Source of the DNA: CAYXVJ01 sp050309435
GTDB lineage: Bacteria; Bacillota; Clostridia; Saccharofermentanales; Fastidiosipilaceae
Length of the DNA: 64,000 nt
Reading direction: 5' to 3'
Assembly (NCBI GenBank): GCA_050309435.1
Contig: JBNRMJ010000005.1
Coordinates: forward strand, 1-64,000
The notes beneath the pieces were generated by a model. The model was given only the letters and a program-made list of their open reading frames with translations. It did not search any database and was not told where the DNA came from. Shown piece after piece: positions 53,148 to 62,131 of the stretch. How positions within the stretch are numbered: the stretch's first letter is position 1; each line of letters begins with the position of its first letter. A program made the translations under genes and the position numbers.

Positions 53148-53169
53148 ACCGGGCCGTTTTCGACCCGGT
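53148..53169 (-). terminator. Terminator of nanA
   Basis: A hairpin ACCGGG with CCCGGT around a 10-nt loop is followed on the minus strand by TTATTTGTTGTTT, 25 bp after the nanA stop. Confidence 0.75.
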
Positions 53170-53193
53170 CTTCTGATATTAGTTAAGGAGTGA

Positions 53194-54114
53194 TCAGGAA
53201 AGGCCGACGGACGCTTCGGCTTCTTTCATCAAACGAAGAGCTTCACGGACTCTGGCTTCATCCCCGTCCTGAAGCGGCATCAAAGGAGCGCGAACCGAGC
53301 CGAGCTTCATCCCTGTCTTCAGTTCTATAACGAGTTTTAAAGCTGCATAAAGGTTACCGCGACAGCCGGCCAGCAAGATAATAATATCGTTTACTTTCGA
53401 CTGCAGAGCCGTCGCTTCGGTAAGCTTTCCTTCTTTAAGCAATTGATTCATGGCGAGGAACAAGTTAACCATGGAGGCATATGTGCCGCCGATACCCGCC
53501 GCGGCTCCCATCATTAATCCCGCAACAAACTGCTCGTCTGGACCGTTGAAGATCACACGAGTGGGATCAAGAGCCTTAAAACGCTCGATATCCAGGGCAG
53601 GCATCGAAGAGTTCTTGACACCGACAACCAGCGGATTTTTAAGCATCTCTTTATATAAAGGTATCGTCAAAGCAACCCCGGCTAATTGAGGGATGTTGTA
53701 AATAATGAAATCTGTATTCGGAGCAGCATGGGAAATGTCGTTCCAGTACTTGGCGATGGCGTCTTCCGGCAAACGAAAATAAATCGGAGGAATTGCCGCA
53801 ATCGCGTGGACTCCGAGTTTTTCGGCATGAGCAGCGAGCCTCATGCTGTCTTTGGTATTGTTGCAAGCGACATGGGCGATCACGATCAGTTCGTCACCGA
53901 CTTCTTCCATCACCGCTTCAAGCGTCAACTCGCGTTCCTCGGGCGACAAGTAAATGCACTCGCCGGATGAACCTCCGACATATAAGCCATGTACGCCTTG
54001 ATCCGCCAGATAGCGGGCCAGCTGCTTCGTACGCTCGACGCTGACTTGGCCTTCATCGTCATAGCAGGCATAAAATGCCGGAAATACACCTTGATAGGTT
54101 TCACTTGGATTCAT
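53194..54114 (-). CDS. nanA: N-acetylneuraminate lyase
   Basis: NanA splits sialic acid into N-acetylmannosamine and pyruvate through a lysine Schiff base. The 306-residue TIM barrel has YVGGSSGE at 45-52, Y139 in IIYNIPQLAG and the Schiff-base K167 in VVGVKNSS, which fit the lyase branch better than dihydrodipicolinate synthase. The pathway continues with NanE and NanK encoded 3-5 kb away on the other strand. It is divergent from the DUF4085 gene. Confidence 0.9.
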   Translation of the reverse strand: MNPSETYQGVFPAFYACYDDEGQVSVERTKQLARYLADQGVHGLYVGGSSGECIYLSPEERELTLEAVMEEVGDELIVIAHVACNNTKDSMRLAAHAEKLGVHAIAAIPPIYFRLPEDAIAKYWNDISHAAPNTDFIIYNIPQLAGVALTIPLYKEMLKNPLVVGVKNSSMPALDIERFKALDPTRVIFNGPDEQFVAGLMMGAAAGIGGTYASMVNLFLAMNQLLKEGKLTEATALQSKVNDIIILLAGCRGNLYAALKLVIELKTGMKLGSVRAPLMPLQDGDEARVREALRLMKEAEASVGLS

Positions 54115-54181
54115 TTTTCATTTCCTTACTATAAGTTCATTAGATATTTCTTGCCTGATAACAGACAAGGCTATTCTACCC

Positions 54182-54218
54182 TTCTTCCGGCTTAATTACA
54201 GCCGTAATTCCGGAAGAA
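54182..54218. promoter_or_regulatory. Nested palindrome between nanA and the DUF4085 gene
   Basis: TTCTTCCGG (54182-54190) pairs with CCGGAAGAA (54210-54218), and inside it AATTAC pairs with GTAATT around AGCC. The whole is one 37-bp imperfect palindrome between divergent genes. It could be a regulator site or an RNA hairpin. It recurs nowhere else that I could see. Confidence 0.5.
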
Positions 54219-54254
54219 TCTGTTATGATGATTTTACTTACAGGAGGGCGCTAA

Positions 54255-55112
54255 ATGAAATACTTAACGAAGGAATGGTATCGTCTCTGTCAACTGACGG
54301 ATCTGCATGGTGATCTTTCCATCCATCCTCTGGCTAGTGAAAAGAGCGAGTCATTTTTCGAAATAACATATGCAAAAAAAGAAGCTGCTTATGTCGAAAC
54401 GGAGCAAGCGGTATATAACACGGATCCTCGTTTCCTGCTGGAAGAAGCCAACAGTTCTCACCTTTCGCTAAAAGCACTCCTGCTGGATCTGGCACTCGAT
54501 TCAGGCGACCGGGTAATCCTTGAAACATCAGATAAAGAACGCCGGGAAATCGAAAAACAGATTGAGGCCTTCGACCGACGCATGCCGTTCGATCCCGAAG
54601 CTGTCAGGGAAAGTTTTCGCGAACAGTACGAACGAAAACTAGAAGAGCTGCCGGATCTTATACCTCCCGAAATTCTAGCTCTCATCCCTGACAGGCGTAT
54701 CTTTGCCTTGGGTGTTTGCAGCCGCGAAATTTACGACCGGGTCAAGTCCTTTAGCACAGATAACGAAGATACCGTTGAACAGCGCTTGAAGGATTTCGAA
54801 GAAGCCCAAATGAAAGAAGATCTCCCGGACGATTTGGCGGTAAACTTCGGTGCACATGATGCCTTGGTCCTGAATATCGAAATTTCGGACGATGTGGTTT
54901 TAACACTCGATCCGGAAGGAAGCTTTACAACATATAAAGAAATTCGCTTCAAAAATGCCACTGTCAAAAAAGCCGATGCTCGCATCATCGGCAGCTATTG
55001 GGTTTATAACGAACTCTACCGTGACGACGACCGTTATGAAGCACATATCCTCTTTTCCGGCAGCGAAGTATCTGACTTAATCCTCTGCTGTGACGAGATC
55101 CTCATGAAGTAA
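54255..55112 (+). CDS. DUF4085-family protein
   Basis: The 285-residue protein begins MKYLTKEWYRLCQLTDLH and is acidic and helical in the first two thirds, with a beta-rich end (FKNATVKKADARIIGSYWVY). This matches DUF4085, an uncharacterised family in Firmicutes. It has no membrane segment or signal peptide. CAGGAGGG precedes the ATG. It lies 12 bp before the acetyltransferase gene, so they are probably co-expressed. Confidence 0.65.
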   Translation: MKYLTKEWYRLCQLTDLHGDLSIHPLASEKSESFFEITYAKKEAAYVETEQAVYNTDPRFLLEEANSSHLSLKALLLDLALDSGDRVILETSDKERREIEKQIEAFDRRMPFDPEAVRESFREQYERKLEELPDLIPPEILALIPDRRIFALGVCSREIYDRVKSFSTDNEDTVEQRLKDFEEAQMKEDLPDDLAVNFGAHDALVLNIEISDDVVLTLDPEGSFTTYKEIRFKNATVKKADARIIGSYWVYNELYRDDDRYEAHILFSGSEVSDLILCCDEILMK

Positions 55113-55124
55113 GGAGCCATAGTG

Positions 55125-55631
55125 ATGAGCGTTTTAATTCGCCCGTTAAAATCTGATGAGTATATCTACCTGGATGACTATCTCTATTTATCCATCTTTC
55201 AAAAAGAGGGCAAAGAACTCATACCGAGATCCGTTTTAAACGATCCTGTTGTCAGACTGTATACGAAGGATTTTGGTAAAGCGGCGGACGATCACGCCCT
55301 CTGTGCCGTTTCTGAAGGCTCAATCGTCGGTATCATCTGGGCACGTATCATCAACGGTTATGGCAGTATCGACAAGATGACACCGGAACTGGCCTTATCT
55401 GTCCTCCCTTCGTATCGAGGGCAGGGCATCGGAACGAAACTGATGGAAGAAATGCTTTTGCTTTTGGAAAATGCCGGATACGAGCGATGTTCACTATCCG
55501 TTCAGAAACGAAACCGGGCTCATTTACTGTATTTAAGGTTGGGCTTTGAAGTTTATCGGGAAGATGAAGACGAGTACATTCTATTCAAGAGTCTGGGGGG
55601 ACATGGTAAAGATAAACTCCCGGTCTGTTAA
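55125..55631 (+). CDS. GNAT-family N-acetyltransferase
   Basis: The 168-residue protein has the GNAT fold with acetyl-CoA loop LPSYRGQGIGTKLMEEML in the centre and the C-terminal LSVQKRNRAHLLYLRLGF motif. Substrate unknown; amino groups of small molecules or proteins are typical. The start is ATG at 55125 or GTG at 55122, with AAGGAG upstream. It is followed by a terminator. Confidence 0.85.
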   Translation: MSVLIRPLKSDEYIYLDDYLYLSIFQKEGKELIPRSVLNDPVVRLYTKDFGKAADDHALCAVSEGSIVGIIWARIINGYGSIDKMTPELALSVLPSYRGQGIGTKLMEEMLLLLENAGYERCSLSVQKRNRAHLLYLRLGFEVYREDEDEYILFKSLGGHGKDKLPVC

Positions 55632-55639
55632 CAGATTCA

Positions 55640-55673
55640 AAAGCCGCCGCTTCGATGCGATTGCGACGGCTTT
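55640..55673. terminator. Terminator between the GNAT gene and the acetyltransferase remnant
   Basis: AAAGCCG pairs with CGGCTTT around a 20-nt loop that holds further self-complementary bases. It lies between convergent genes. Confidence 0.5.
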
Positions 55674-55717
55674 ACCCCGGGCGAGTATAGAAATCTGCAT
55701 CTTTAGGATGAGCGAAA

Positions 55718-56008
55718 TCACTCGTCTTTCATGAGTTCTGCAATGATCTTCATCGCCGTATCCATATCATGGTTGAACCATCCGCTATCCAGGATCCGCT
55801 TTATTTTATCTTCGGAGAAGCGGTAGCATATGACCTTCGCGGGTACGCCAACAGCTATCGCATAGGGCGGAATATCTTTGGTCACGACCGCGTTGGCACC
55901 GATAACGGCACCGTCACCAATCTTCACACCCTGAAGGATAACGGCATGTTTGATCATCGTATACTGTCCGAAGTAGTTATTGTTTCCGATTGTGGCCAAT
56001 TCGATCAT
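55718..56008 (-). pseudogene. Truncated hexapeptide-repeat acetyltransferase
   Basis: A 96-residue frame begins MIELATIGNNNYFGQYTMIK and contains left-handed beta-helix hexapeptide repeats (VKIGDGAVIGANAVVTKDI) followed by the usual C-terminal VGVPAKVICYRF. This is only the last third of a CatB/maltose-acetyltransferase-like protein of about 200 residues. The missing part is replaced by the end of the VWA gene, whose stop lies two bases upstream. It is probably a remnant left by a deletion, though a short functional product cannot be ruled out. Confidence 0.65.
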
Positions 56009-56009
56009 A

Positions 56010-58688
56010 TCAGATCTTACCGGCTAAGATATTCTTACCGTTATCTTTCTCTTCTTTCTTGTTTGTGTAAACCATTCTAAGGTCTCCGACTTGCCAGGTT
56101 TCGCCGGTATGAATGACTTTATTGCTCAGGATTCGCTCGCCAAACTGGAGAAAGCCCGGAGCTTCGGCACGAACGATCAAATCGCTGTGCTCTTCCGTTT
56201 TACTGAAAAGTGCTGCCCAGCCGGAGCTGATACGGTTCTTAACGGGGAGCGACACTTGCTCGAAATGAACGGTAATTTTATAGCGAGACTCCGGGATCGA
56301 CAGGTCGGCATCCTTGGATTCCTCGCCGAGAACGATCCTTGCCTGTGATGAGCGAAGCCGGTTCAACGGATAGAATATTTCAGGTCCGGCTACACTGTCT
56401 TTCTTTTCCTTCGTCTTAGTCTTCTTCCCCTTTTGGACAATACGAGGCGCGGTATCCCGCTTACGATCCTGCCAACTAATTTCCAGAACGCCGTTTATCA
56501 AGGTTTGGGGACGGATACGAAGATAATACCCGATTAAGCCGATAAGCATAATCAGCAGAGCAAGTGCCAGAGCTATGAACAAGACAGGCAAATAAGGTTT
56601 GAGTTTGTTGATTGCATTCGAGATCATCCAGGCACGTTTATTCAGCTGCTGTACCGATACCTCAAGTGTATCCCGACTTAAGCTGACATCCGGATCCTCT
56701 ACCGATACGGCGAGTTCAAGAGACGACATATCCGATGTCGCCCCTTCTAACGCATTGATATGCAGAGAGATCGTTTTACTCTCGTTCGCGGCAAGAATGT
56801 GTTCGGGATTTGAAATGTCATAGTGTTCGTCCATTAAAGAGAAGCTGACTTTTTGACGATATGGTGACTGATTGTCTACCTTCACCTGGATAGCGTGTGC
56901 TTCTCCGGTAAACCAGGTGGCGTCGTTCGCTTCGACATGGATACTTCCCGGTTCGGCGATAGCGACCGGCCCCAGTTCCTGAGTCGTGGTGAATTCCACA
57001 TCGGAAAATCGGCCTTCCAGAAAAACAACGGCTTCATAGTTACCGGTAGACGAATAATGAAGATTCCCCGTCCAGTGTTCGTCGCCGGCTTTGGCATCTC
57101 CGTTATTACCGTCGTTTTCGAACATGGCAGAAAGAATCTCGCCTTCGGCTTCGTTCGACGGAATGAGTTGCAGCTCGAAGCGACTTACCTCAAGATTGTT
57201 TCCCGGCTTGAGCAATATATCGTTGGAACGAATTTGTGCCGTTACCAGCTGTTTCTTCCCGAAACGATGCGGTTGTGATCCGGTGTAAAAATCTATATTG
57301 ATTTGAGGCAGATTCTTGATCCTGAAATTCGAGGTGACGTTCGAGATGATTTGACCGTCCAGTTCGAGCGAAACATCAAGTTTATAATCGCCCAGTACCG
57401 TTAAGGGTTCAATCTCTCCGGTAAAGCTATCCTTCTCTGCAATCAACTCGACAGGCGTGCTAGTGATACCGTCCGGGTGCAAGAGCCTGGCTCTAAGGAT
57501 ATAACCTTCGGATTCGCTAATAGCCGTGCCGGAGTCGTTTTGAATCTCAACTTCGACTTTTACGGCTTCGTTACTTCCGTGCTGCGTATTCGTCAGCGGC
57601 GACAGGATGACGGGCTTCGTATGCAAGTCCTTATCCGCGTAAATACCGAGTTCCCCCTCGCCTTCGATTGTTACCGTCCATTCGCCGCGAGCGGCAATAT
57701 CCGATGTCGGTTCGATGACGATCAGGGAATAATCTTCTTGATCCGAGATATAACTCTGCCGGGTCTGATTGACGCCTTCGGGCGGATTGATGGTGATTTT
57801 TCTCTTCGTCATACCGGGATGTGCGAGGAATAGCTTTATCTGGCTGGTATGTTCGTCTACCTGCAGCGTCAAACTGTGTTCCGGCCGAGCCGTGCTTAAA
57901 CTATGGTTTTCTTCAAGAATCAAGGTGCGATGCTTGATCTCGCGAAGCATATGATATAAACCCAATTCAAGGCGCAAAGGAGAATCCAGCAAGACGACTT
58001 GTCCCTTGGTCATCATGGCCATATCATCAAGCACTTCCCGGCTCACATCCGGACTGAAACCTACCGAATACAAGGGGTAAGAACGATTTGCAAAGATTTT
58101 GGTTTCTTCTCTCAGCTCTTCCATATAAGCACGCATGATGACAGGATCTTCATAGTCCTGCCAATCCGGCGACGGTTCACCGTCAGTTACAATAACGACC
58201 AGAGGTCTGGTTCCGGCCGGTCGGCGGTCCAGCTCCTCGCGCGCCAGTCTAAAGGCTGCCAGATAATCGGAATCTCCGCCTGCGACAAGAGCCGTCTCAA
58301 GCCGGTTCTTCAGATTCATTCTGGAATTTGTGTTCCCGAGTTTAGTTAAAGGCCATATCTTCTCTGCACCGGTATCGAAGGTAATCAGGCTTAGATAATC
58401 ATTCGCACCGAGTAAATCAATAAAGGAGCGTAAAGCCGTATAGCGTAGCATATCCGGATCGGATTCAAGCATGCTGGTCGAGGTGTCGGCGAGTAAGACA
58501 ACCGATAAAGGTGCATGATCGTCATAAGAATTATCTTCGGCTGCAATTAGATCCGTACATGAGAAAGTGAGCCCCCATACTAAACAGAGACTCAATATAA
58601 TCAATAAAGCAAAGAAGCGACCAATCAGAAGAGTTTGATCATTTCTCCGTTGATTCTTTTTCACTCTCATAAAGCTGCCACGGATCAT
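56010..58688 (-). CDS. Large secreted/membrane VWA-domain protein linked to the Tad cluster
   Basis: The 892-residue protein has an N-terminal signal/membrane segment (about 22-50), a von Willebrand A domain starting near residue 60 with the MIDAS D68-T-S70-T-S72, extracellular beta-rich domains to about 690, one C-terminal membrane helix (about 700-730) and a cytoplasmic tail with Lys-rich KKTKTKEKK. GAGGAGG precedes the ATG. It directly follows tadC in the same direction, so it may be a pilus-associated adhesin or sensor. Ligand unknown. Confidence 0.75.
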   Translation of the reverse strand: MIRGSFMRVKKNQRRNDQTLLIGRFFALLIILSLCLVWGLTFSCTDLIAAEDNSYDDHAPLSVVLLADTSTSMLESDPDMLRYTALRSFIDLLGANDYLSLITFDTGAEKIWPLTKLGNTNSRMNLKNRLETALVAGGDSDYLAAFRLAREELDRRPAGTRPLVVIVTDGEPSPDWQDYEDPVIMRAYMEELREETKIFANRSYPLYSVGFSPDVSREVLDDMAMMTKGQVVLLDSPLRLELGLYHMLREIKHRTLILEENHSLSTARPEHSLTLQVDEHTSQIKLFLAHPGMTKRKITINPPEGVNQTRQSYISDQEDYSLIVIEPTSDIAARGEWTVTIEGEGELGIYADKDLHTKPVILSPLTNTQHGSNEAVKVEVEIQNDSGTAISESEGYILRARLLHPDGITSTPVELIAEKDSFTGEIEPLTVLGDYKLDVSLELDGQIISNVTSNFRIKNLPQINIDFYTGSQPHRFGKKQLVTAQIRSNDILLKPGNNLEVSRFELQLIPSNEAEGEILSAMFENDGNNGDAKAGDEHWTGNLHYSSTGNYEAVVFLEGRFSDVEFTTTQELGPVAIAEPGSIHVEANDATWFTGEAHAIQVKVDNQSPYRQKVSFSLMDEHYDISNPEHILAANESKTISLHINALEGATSDMSSLELAVSVEDPDVSLSRDTLEVSVQQLNKRAWMISNAINKLKPYLPVLFIALALALLIMLIGLIGYYLRIRPQTLINGVLEISWQDRKRDTAPRIVQKGKKTKTKEKKDSVAGPEIFYPLNRLRSSQARIVLGEESKDADLSIPESRYKITVHFEQVSLPVKNRISSGWAALFSKTEEHSDLIVRAEAPGFLQFGERILSNKVIHTGETWQVGDLRMVYTNKKEEKDNGKNILAGKI

Positions 58689-58789
58689 AGACTGCCTCCT
58701 CTTCCATATTATACGTTATTCCCTGCTCTCCAGATGAAGCAATCAATAACATAATTATGAAGGAGGCAAGATTATCAAAATCAAATTTT

Positions 58790-59710
58790 CTAGAACACAC
58801 CCGACAGGGTCTCGATGAGCTTCATGAGCATCGGTCCCATGATGATGATAAGAATCGTCGGGAAAATAAAGAATACAATCGGGAAGAGCATCTTCGTAGA
58901 CAGTTTCGCTGCCTGTTCTTCGGCTCGCTGTTTACGTTTTTCCCGCATAACGCTTGATTGAATTCGAAGCGTATTGGCGATGTTACTGCCGAGCTGTTCG
59001 GCCTGAATAATCGATGTGATCAGCGTAGATAAATCCGCGGACTGTGTACGGGCGACCATACCTCGAAGAGCATCTTCTCGTGATCTGCCTTTACTCATCT
59101 CATTGATGGCAAACAAAAACTCATCCGCCAGAGGTCCTTTCATCTTGTCGGCCGTACGTTTCATCGCCATATCGAAACCCAATCCGGCTTCTACACTGAC
59201 ATAAAGCAGATCCAGCATATCGGGCAAGTTACGATTGATTAGGCCAAGGCGTCTACTAGCCGCTTTCGTTAAACTGAAATACGGCAGTATCAGGGCTACC
59301 GCTACCATAACCAAAATAAGCAAGGCACGATTCGCTGATTGCCGAGGAATAAGTATATATGCACCTCCGGCTAAAAGAACTGCCAGGAGGACCTGTTGTC
59401 CGATCAACCTGATCGCTGTCGTTTTTCCTTGTCTGCCTGCTTGTATAATCAGCGTTTCATAACGTTTCATCACAGAGGCAGGCGTGAGTCTTCTAACTCC
59501 GTCTAAAAAGGCTCGATAAAACGGAATCAGGACACGTTGCGTAAACGGAAGACGATAATCATCCGATTCGTCTTCGACATAGGACATTTCCTGAATCTCA
59601 TGCAGACGATTTTGAGTTTGCACCCGTGATCCGGTCAAAATATCGAAAGCAAGAAAGACCAGTCCGCTTAGTGATAAACCGAAGAGTAACATGACAAATG
59701 GCAATGGCAT
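58790..59710 (-). CDS. tadC: Tad pilus inner-membrane platform protein TadC
   Basis: The 306-residue protein has the type II secretion F domain between two N-terminal and two C-terminal membrane-helix groups. Conserved stretches are YVSVEAGLGFDMAMKRTADK and QAEQLGSNIANTLR, and the end is a hydrophobic FPIVFFIFPTILIIIMGP. It forms the pilus assembly platform with TadB. AAGGAGATG precedes the ATG. It is 18 bp downstream of tadB. Confidence 0.9.
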   Translation of the reverse strand: MPLPFVMLLFGLSLSGLVFLAFDILTGSRVQTQNRLHEIQEMSYVEDESDDYRLPFTQRVLIPFYRAFLDGVRRLTPASVMKRYETLIIQAGRQGKTTAIRLIGQQVLLAVLLAGGAYILIPRQSANRALLILVMVAVALILPYFSLTKAASRRLGLINRNLPDMLDLLYVSVEAGLGFDMAMKRTADKMKGPLADEFLFAINEMSKGRSREDALRGMVARTQSADLSTLITSIIQAEQLGSNIANTLRIQSSVMREKRKQRAEEQAAKLSTKMLFPIVFFIFPTILIIIMGPMLMKLIETLSGVF

Positions 59711-59728
59711 TCGGACATCTCCTTTTCT

Positions 59729-60721
59729 CTAGACATTCAACTTAACGATTCTTGAGAGCACAATAATTCCCAAGGTGATCATAAAGGCAGATACGCCAAG
59801 CATAATTCTACCCAACAATGTATTAAACATCGGATCCATGTAACCGGGCGAAATAGTAGACATTAATACCCCCATGGCAAAGGGCATGATACTGACGATG
59901 GTAGCCGACATCTTACCTTGTGCGGTCATGGTGCGTATATCGCCTTTTAGTTTGACTCGTTCCCGGATGGTATGGGCTATGGTGTCAAGAACATCGGCCA
60001 GCGATCCTCCAACCTGTCGTTGTATAAGAAGCGCGGTGATAACAATATCCAGATCCTCGTCTCCGGTACGCTGCGACAAGGCTTCCAATGCCTCATCCAT
60101 TGGCTTACCCATGGCATTTTCCCTAAGCATTTTTCCGAGTTCATCACTGATAGGCGCTTCCATGTCTTTCACAACCAGAGCCACCGCCTGGTTGAAACTA
60201 AATCCTGCCCGTATACCGCTGGCAATAATGCTAAGCGCATCCGGCAACTGACTATTGAGTTTCTTCGCTCTCGAGCGAACCTTCATTCTTATAACCAGGG
60301 ACGGAAGCATAAATCCGATCAGGGCGCCGATCAATGCGAATAAGAGATTCGCGCTTAATGCATAAAAAACGAAAGCGGTTATAATAACTGATAAAATCGT
60401 CAAGCCGGTCAGCTCTTCTGCTTTCATTAAGATACCGGCTCGCATCAGCATCAACTGTTTCTTCGATCTGCTCTTTTGACCTAGTCTGAGTTTGCGACTG
60501 ATTTCGCCCGAGGCTTTAATGAGCCGCTTCCCCAACGGTTGCGGTTCTTCATTGACATAAGCTGGTACGGTTTCGCTTTCAACGGACATCTGACGAATAC
60601 TGTTCATTCTTGATTCGGTGCGAATTTTTGATGAAAAGATGAACGAGAAAATCGTATACACAAGCAATGCTACGGCAATCGAACTTGCCGAAAAGATGAA
60701 TAATATTTGTTGCCAGGTCAT
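59729..60721 (-). CDS. tadB: Tad pilus inner-membrane platform protein TadB
   Basis: The 330-residue protein has an N-terminal membrane helix, a central helix pair (about 110-150), the F domain with ASGIRAGFSFNQAVALV and QRQVGGSLADVLDTIAHTIRE, and two helices at the end. Together with TadC it makes the platform moved by the TadA ATPase. GGGAGGGA precedes the ATG. It lies 21 bp after tadA. Confidence 0.9.
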   Translation of the reverse strand: MTWQQILFIFSASSIAVALLVYTIFSFIFSSKIRTESRMNSIRQMSVESETVPAYVNEEPQPLGKRLIKASGEISRKLRLGQKSRSKKQLMLMRAGILMKAEELTGLTILSVIITAFVFYALSANLLFALIGALIGFMLPSLVIRMKVRSRAKKLNSQLPDALSIIASGIRAGFSFNQAVALVVKDMEAPISDELGKMLRENAMGKPMDEALEALSQRTGDEDLDIVITALLIQRQVGGSLADVLDTIAHTIRERVKLKGDIRTMTAQGKMSATIVSIMPFAMGVLMSTISPGYMDPMFNTLLGRIMLGVSAFMITLGIIVLSRIVKLNV

Positions 60722-60742
60722 AACAGTCCCTCCCTCTTCTGT

Positions 60743-62107
60743 TTATTCGGTACGGGCAAAGAGATTCGCAGGTACCTTGGCTCCGGCGCGCTCCAGTTTA
60801 TCCAGGAAAGAAGGTAAAATCCCTGTCGCAACATGCTTGCCGATGACTCGTTTCTGCTCATCCAAGCGGTCCTGCCGGAAGACAAAAATATCCTGCATGG
60901 TAATCGTATCTCCTTCCATGCCGGTTATTTCAGAAATACGACTGACTTTACGCGTACCGTCGATCATACGTGCTACCTGAACAACAAGATGAATAGCGGA
61001 TGCGACCTGTTCGCGAATCGCCCTGGAAGGCAGTTCCATGCCCGACATCATAACAAGCGTTTCCAGACGGGCAAGCGAGTCTCTCGGCGAGTTGGCATGA
61101 ATCGTCGTCAGAGACCCGTCGTGACCGGTATTCATGGCCTGAAGCATGTCCAGTGCTTCTCCTCCGCGACACTCGCCGACAACAATACGATCGGGACGCA
61201 TGCGAAGCGAGTTAACCACGAGGTCCTGAATCGTAATTCGACCTCGTCCTTCTGTGTTGGCGGGTCTGCTTTCCAGTGTTACCACATGTTCCTGCTGCAG
61301 CTGCAATTCCGCGGCGTCTTCGATTGTCACGATACGTTCATCATGAGGAATAAAGCTCGACAAAACGTTCAGGAAAGTGGTTTTACCGCTACCGGTTCCT
61401 CCCGAAACCAGAATATTCATTCGTCCGATTACGCTGGCTCTAAGGAAAGTAGCCATATCCTGATTCAAAGTGCCGAACGAAATCAAATCATTCAGCATGA
61501 AGGGATCACTCGAGAATTTTCGAATCGTGATCGTCGGACCTTTGATAGCAAGCGGCGGGATAATCACGTTCACACGAGAACCATCCGGTAAACGGGCGTC
61601 AACAAGCGGCGATGATTCATCTACATGCCGACCCAATGGCGAAACGATCTTATCGATGATATGAAGGATATGCCTGTCATCTCGGAAGCGTGCGTCTGTC
61701 AACTCCAGTTTACCCCCTCTTTCGACATAGACCTTGCTCCTGCTGTTCACCATAATCTCGGTGACGGTTTCGTCTTTCAGAAGATTGGTAATCGGACCAA
61801 AGCCATAAATTTCATCGATGACGGCTTCGGCAACTTTCTGTTTTTCCAGCAGGGTAAGGTGCTGCTTCTTTTCATTGAGAACATCACCTAAAACCGTCAA
61901 TATCTGATCCATGGTGCGTCGCCTGGCTACCGGATCTTCTATCGAACTCTCGATCTGCATGGTATCGATCACAATATTCAGCGTCTGTTCGATCAGCTCA
62001 TGCATCGAAGCAATTCGCTTTTCATTCACTTCCTCGATCTTCTTATCATCTCTCGCTTGATAACCTGATGATGTGTTGTTATTTGGGTATTGTGAAACAA
62101 GAGCCAT
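60743..62107 (-). CDS. tadA: Tad pilus assembly ATPase TadA/CpaF
   Basis: TadA powers pilus extension as a hexameric secretion ATPase. The 454-residue protein has the N-terminal domain, Walker A SGGTGSGKT at 235-243, the ASP box RIVTIEDAAELQLQQ, Walker B DRIVVGECRGGEAL and the His box TGHDGSLTTIHAN. AAAGGAG precedes the ATG. It is 24 bp after the tadZ gene. Confidence 0.93.
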   Translation of the reverse strand: MALVSQYPNNNTSSGYQARDDKKIEEVNEKRIASMHELIEQTLNIVIDTMQIESSIEDPVARRRTMDQILTVLGDVLNEKKQHLTLLEKQKVAEAVIDEIYGFGPITNLLKDETVTEIMVNSRSKVYVERGGKLELTDARFRDDRHILHIIDKIVSPLGRHVDESSPLVDARLPDGSRVNVIIPPLAIKGPTITIRKFSSDPFMLNDLISFGTLNQDMATFLRASVIGRMNILVSGGTGSGKTTFLNVLSSFIPHDERIVTIEDAAELQLQQEHVVTLESRPANTEGRGRITIQDLVVNSLRMRPDRIVVGECRGGEALDMLQAMNTGHDGSLTTIHANSPRDSLARLETLVMMSGMELPSRAIREQVASAIHLVVQVARMIDGTRKVSRISEITGMEGDTITMQDIFVFRQDRLDEQKRVIGKHVATGILPSFLDKLERAGAKVPANLFARTE

Positions 62108-62131
62108 AATGATCTCCTTTACTAGTCGATG

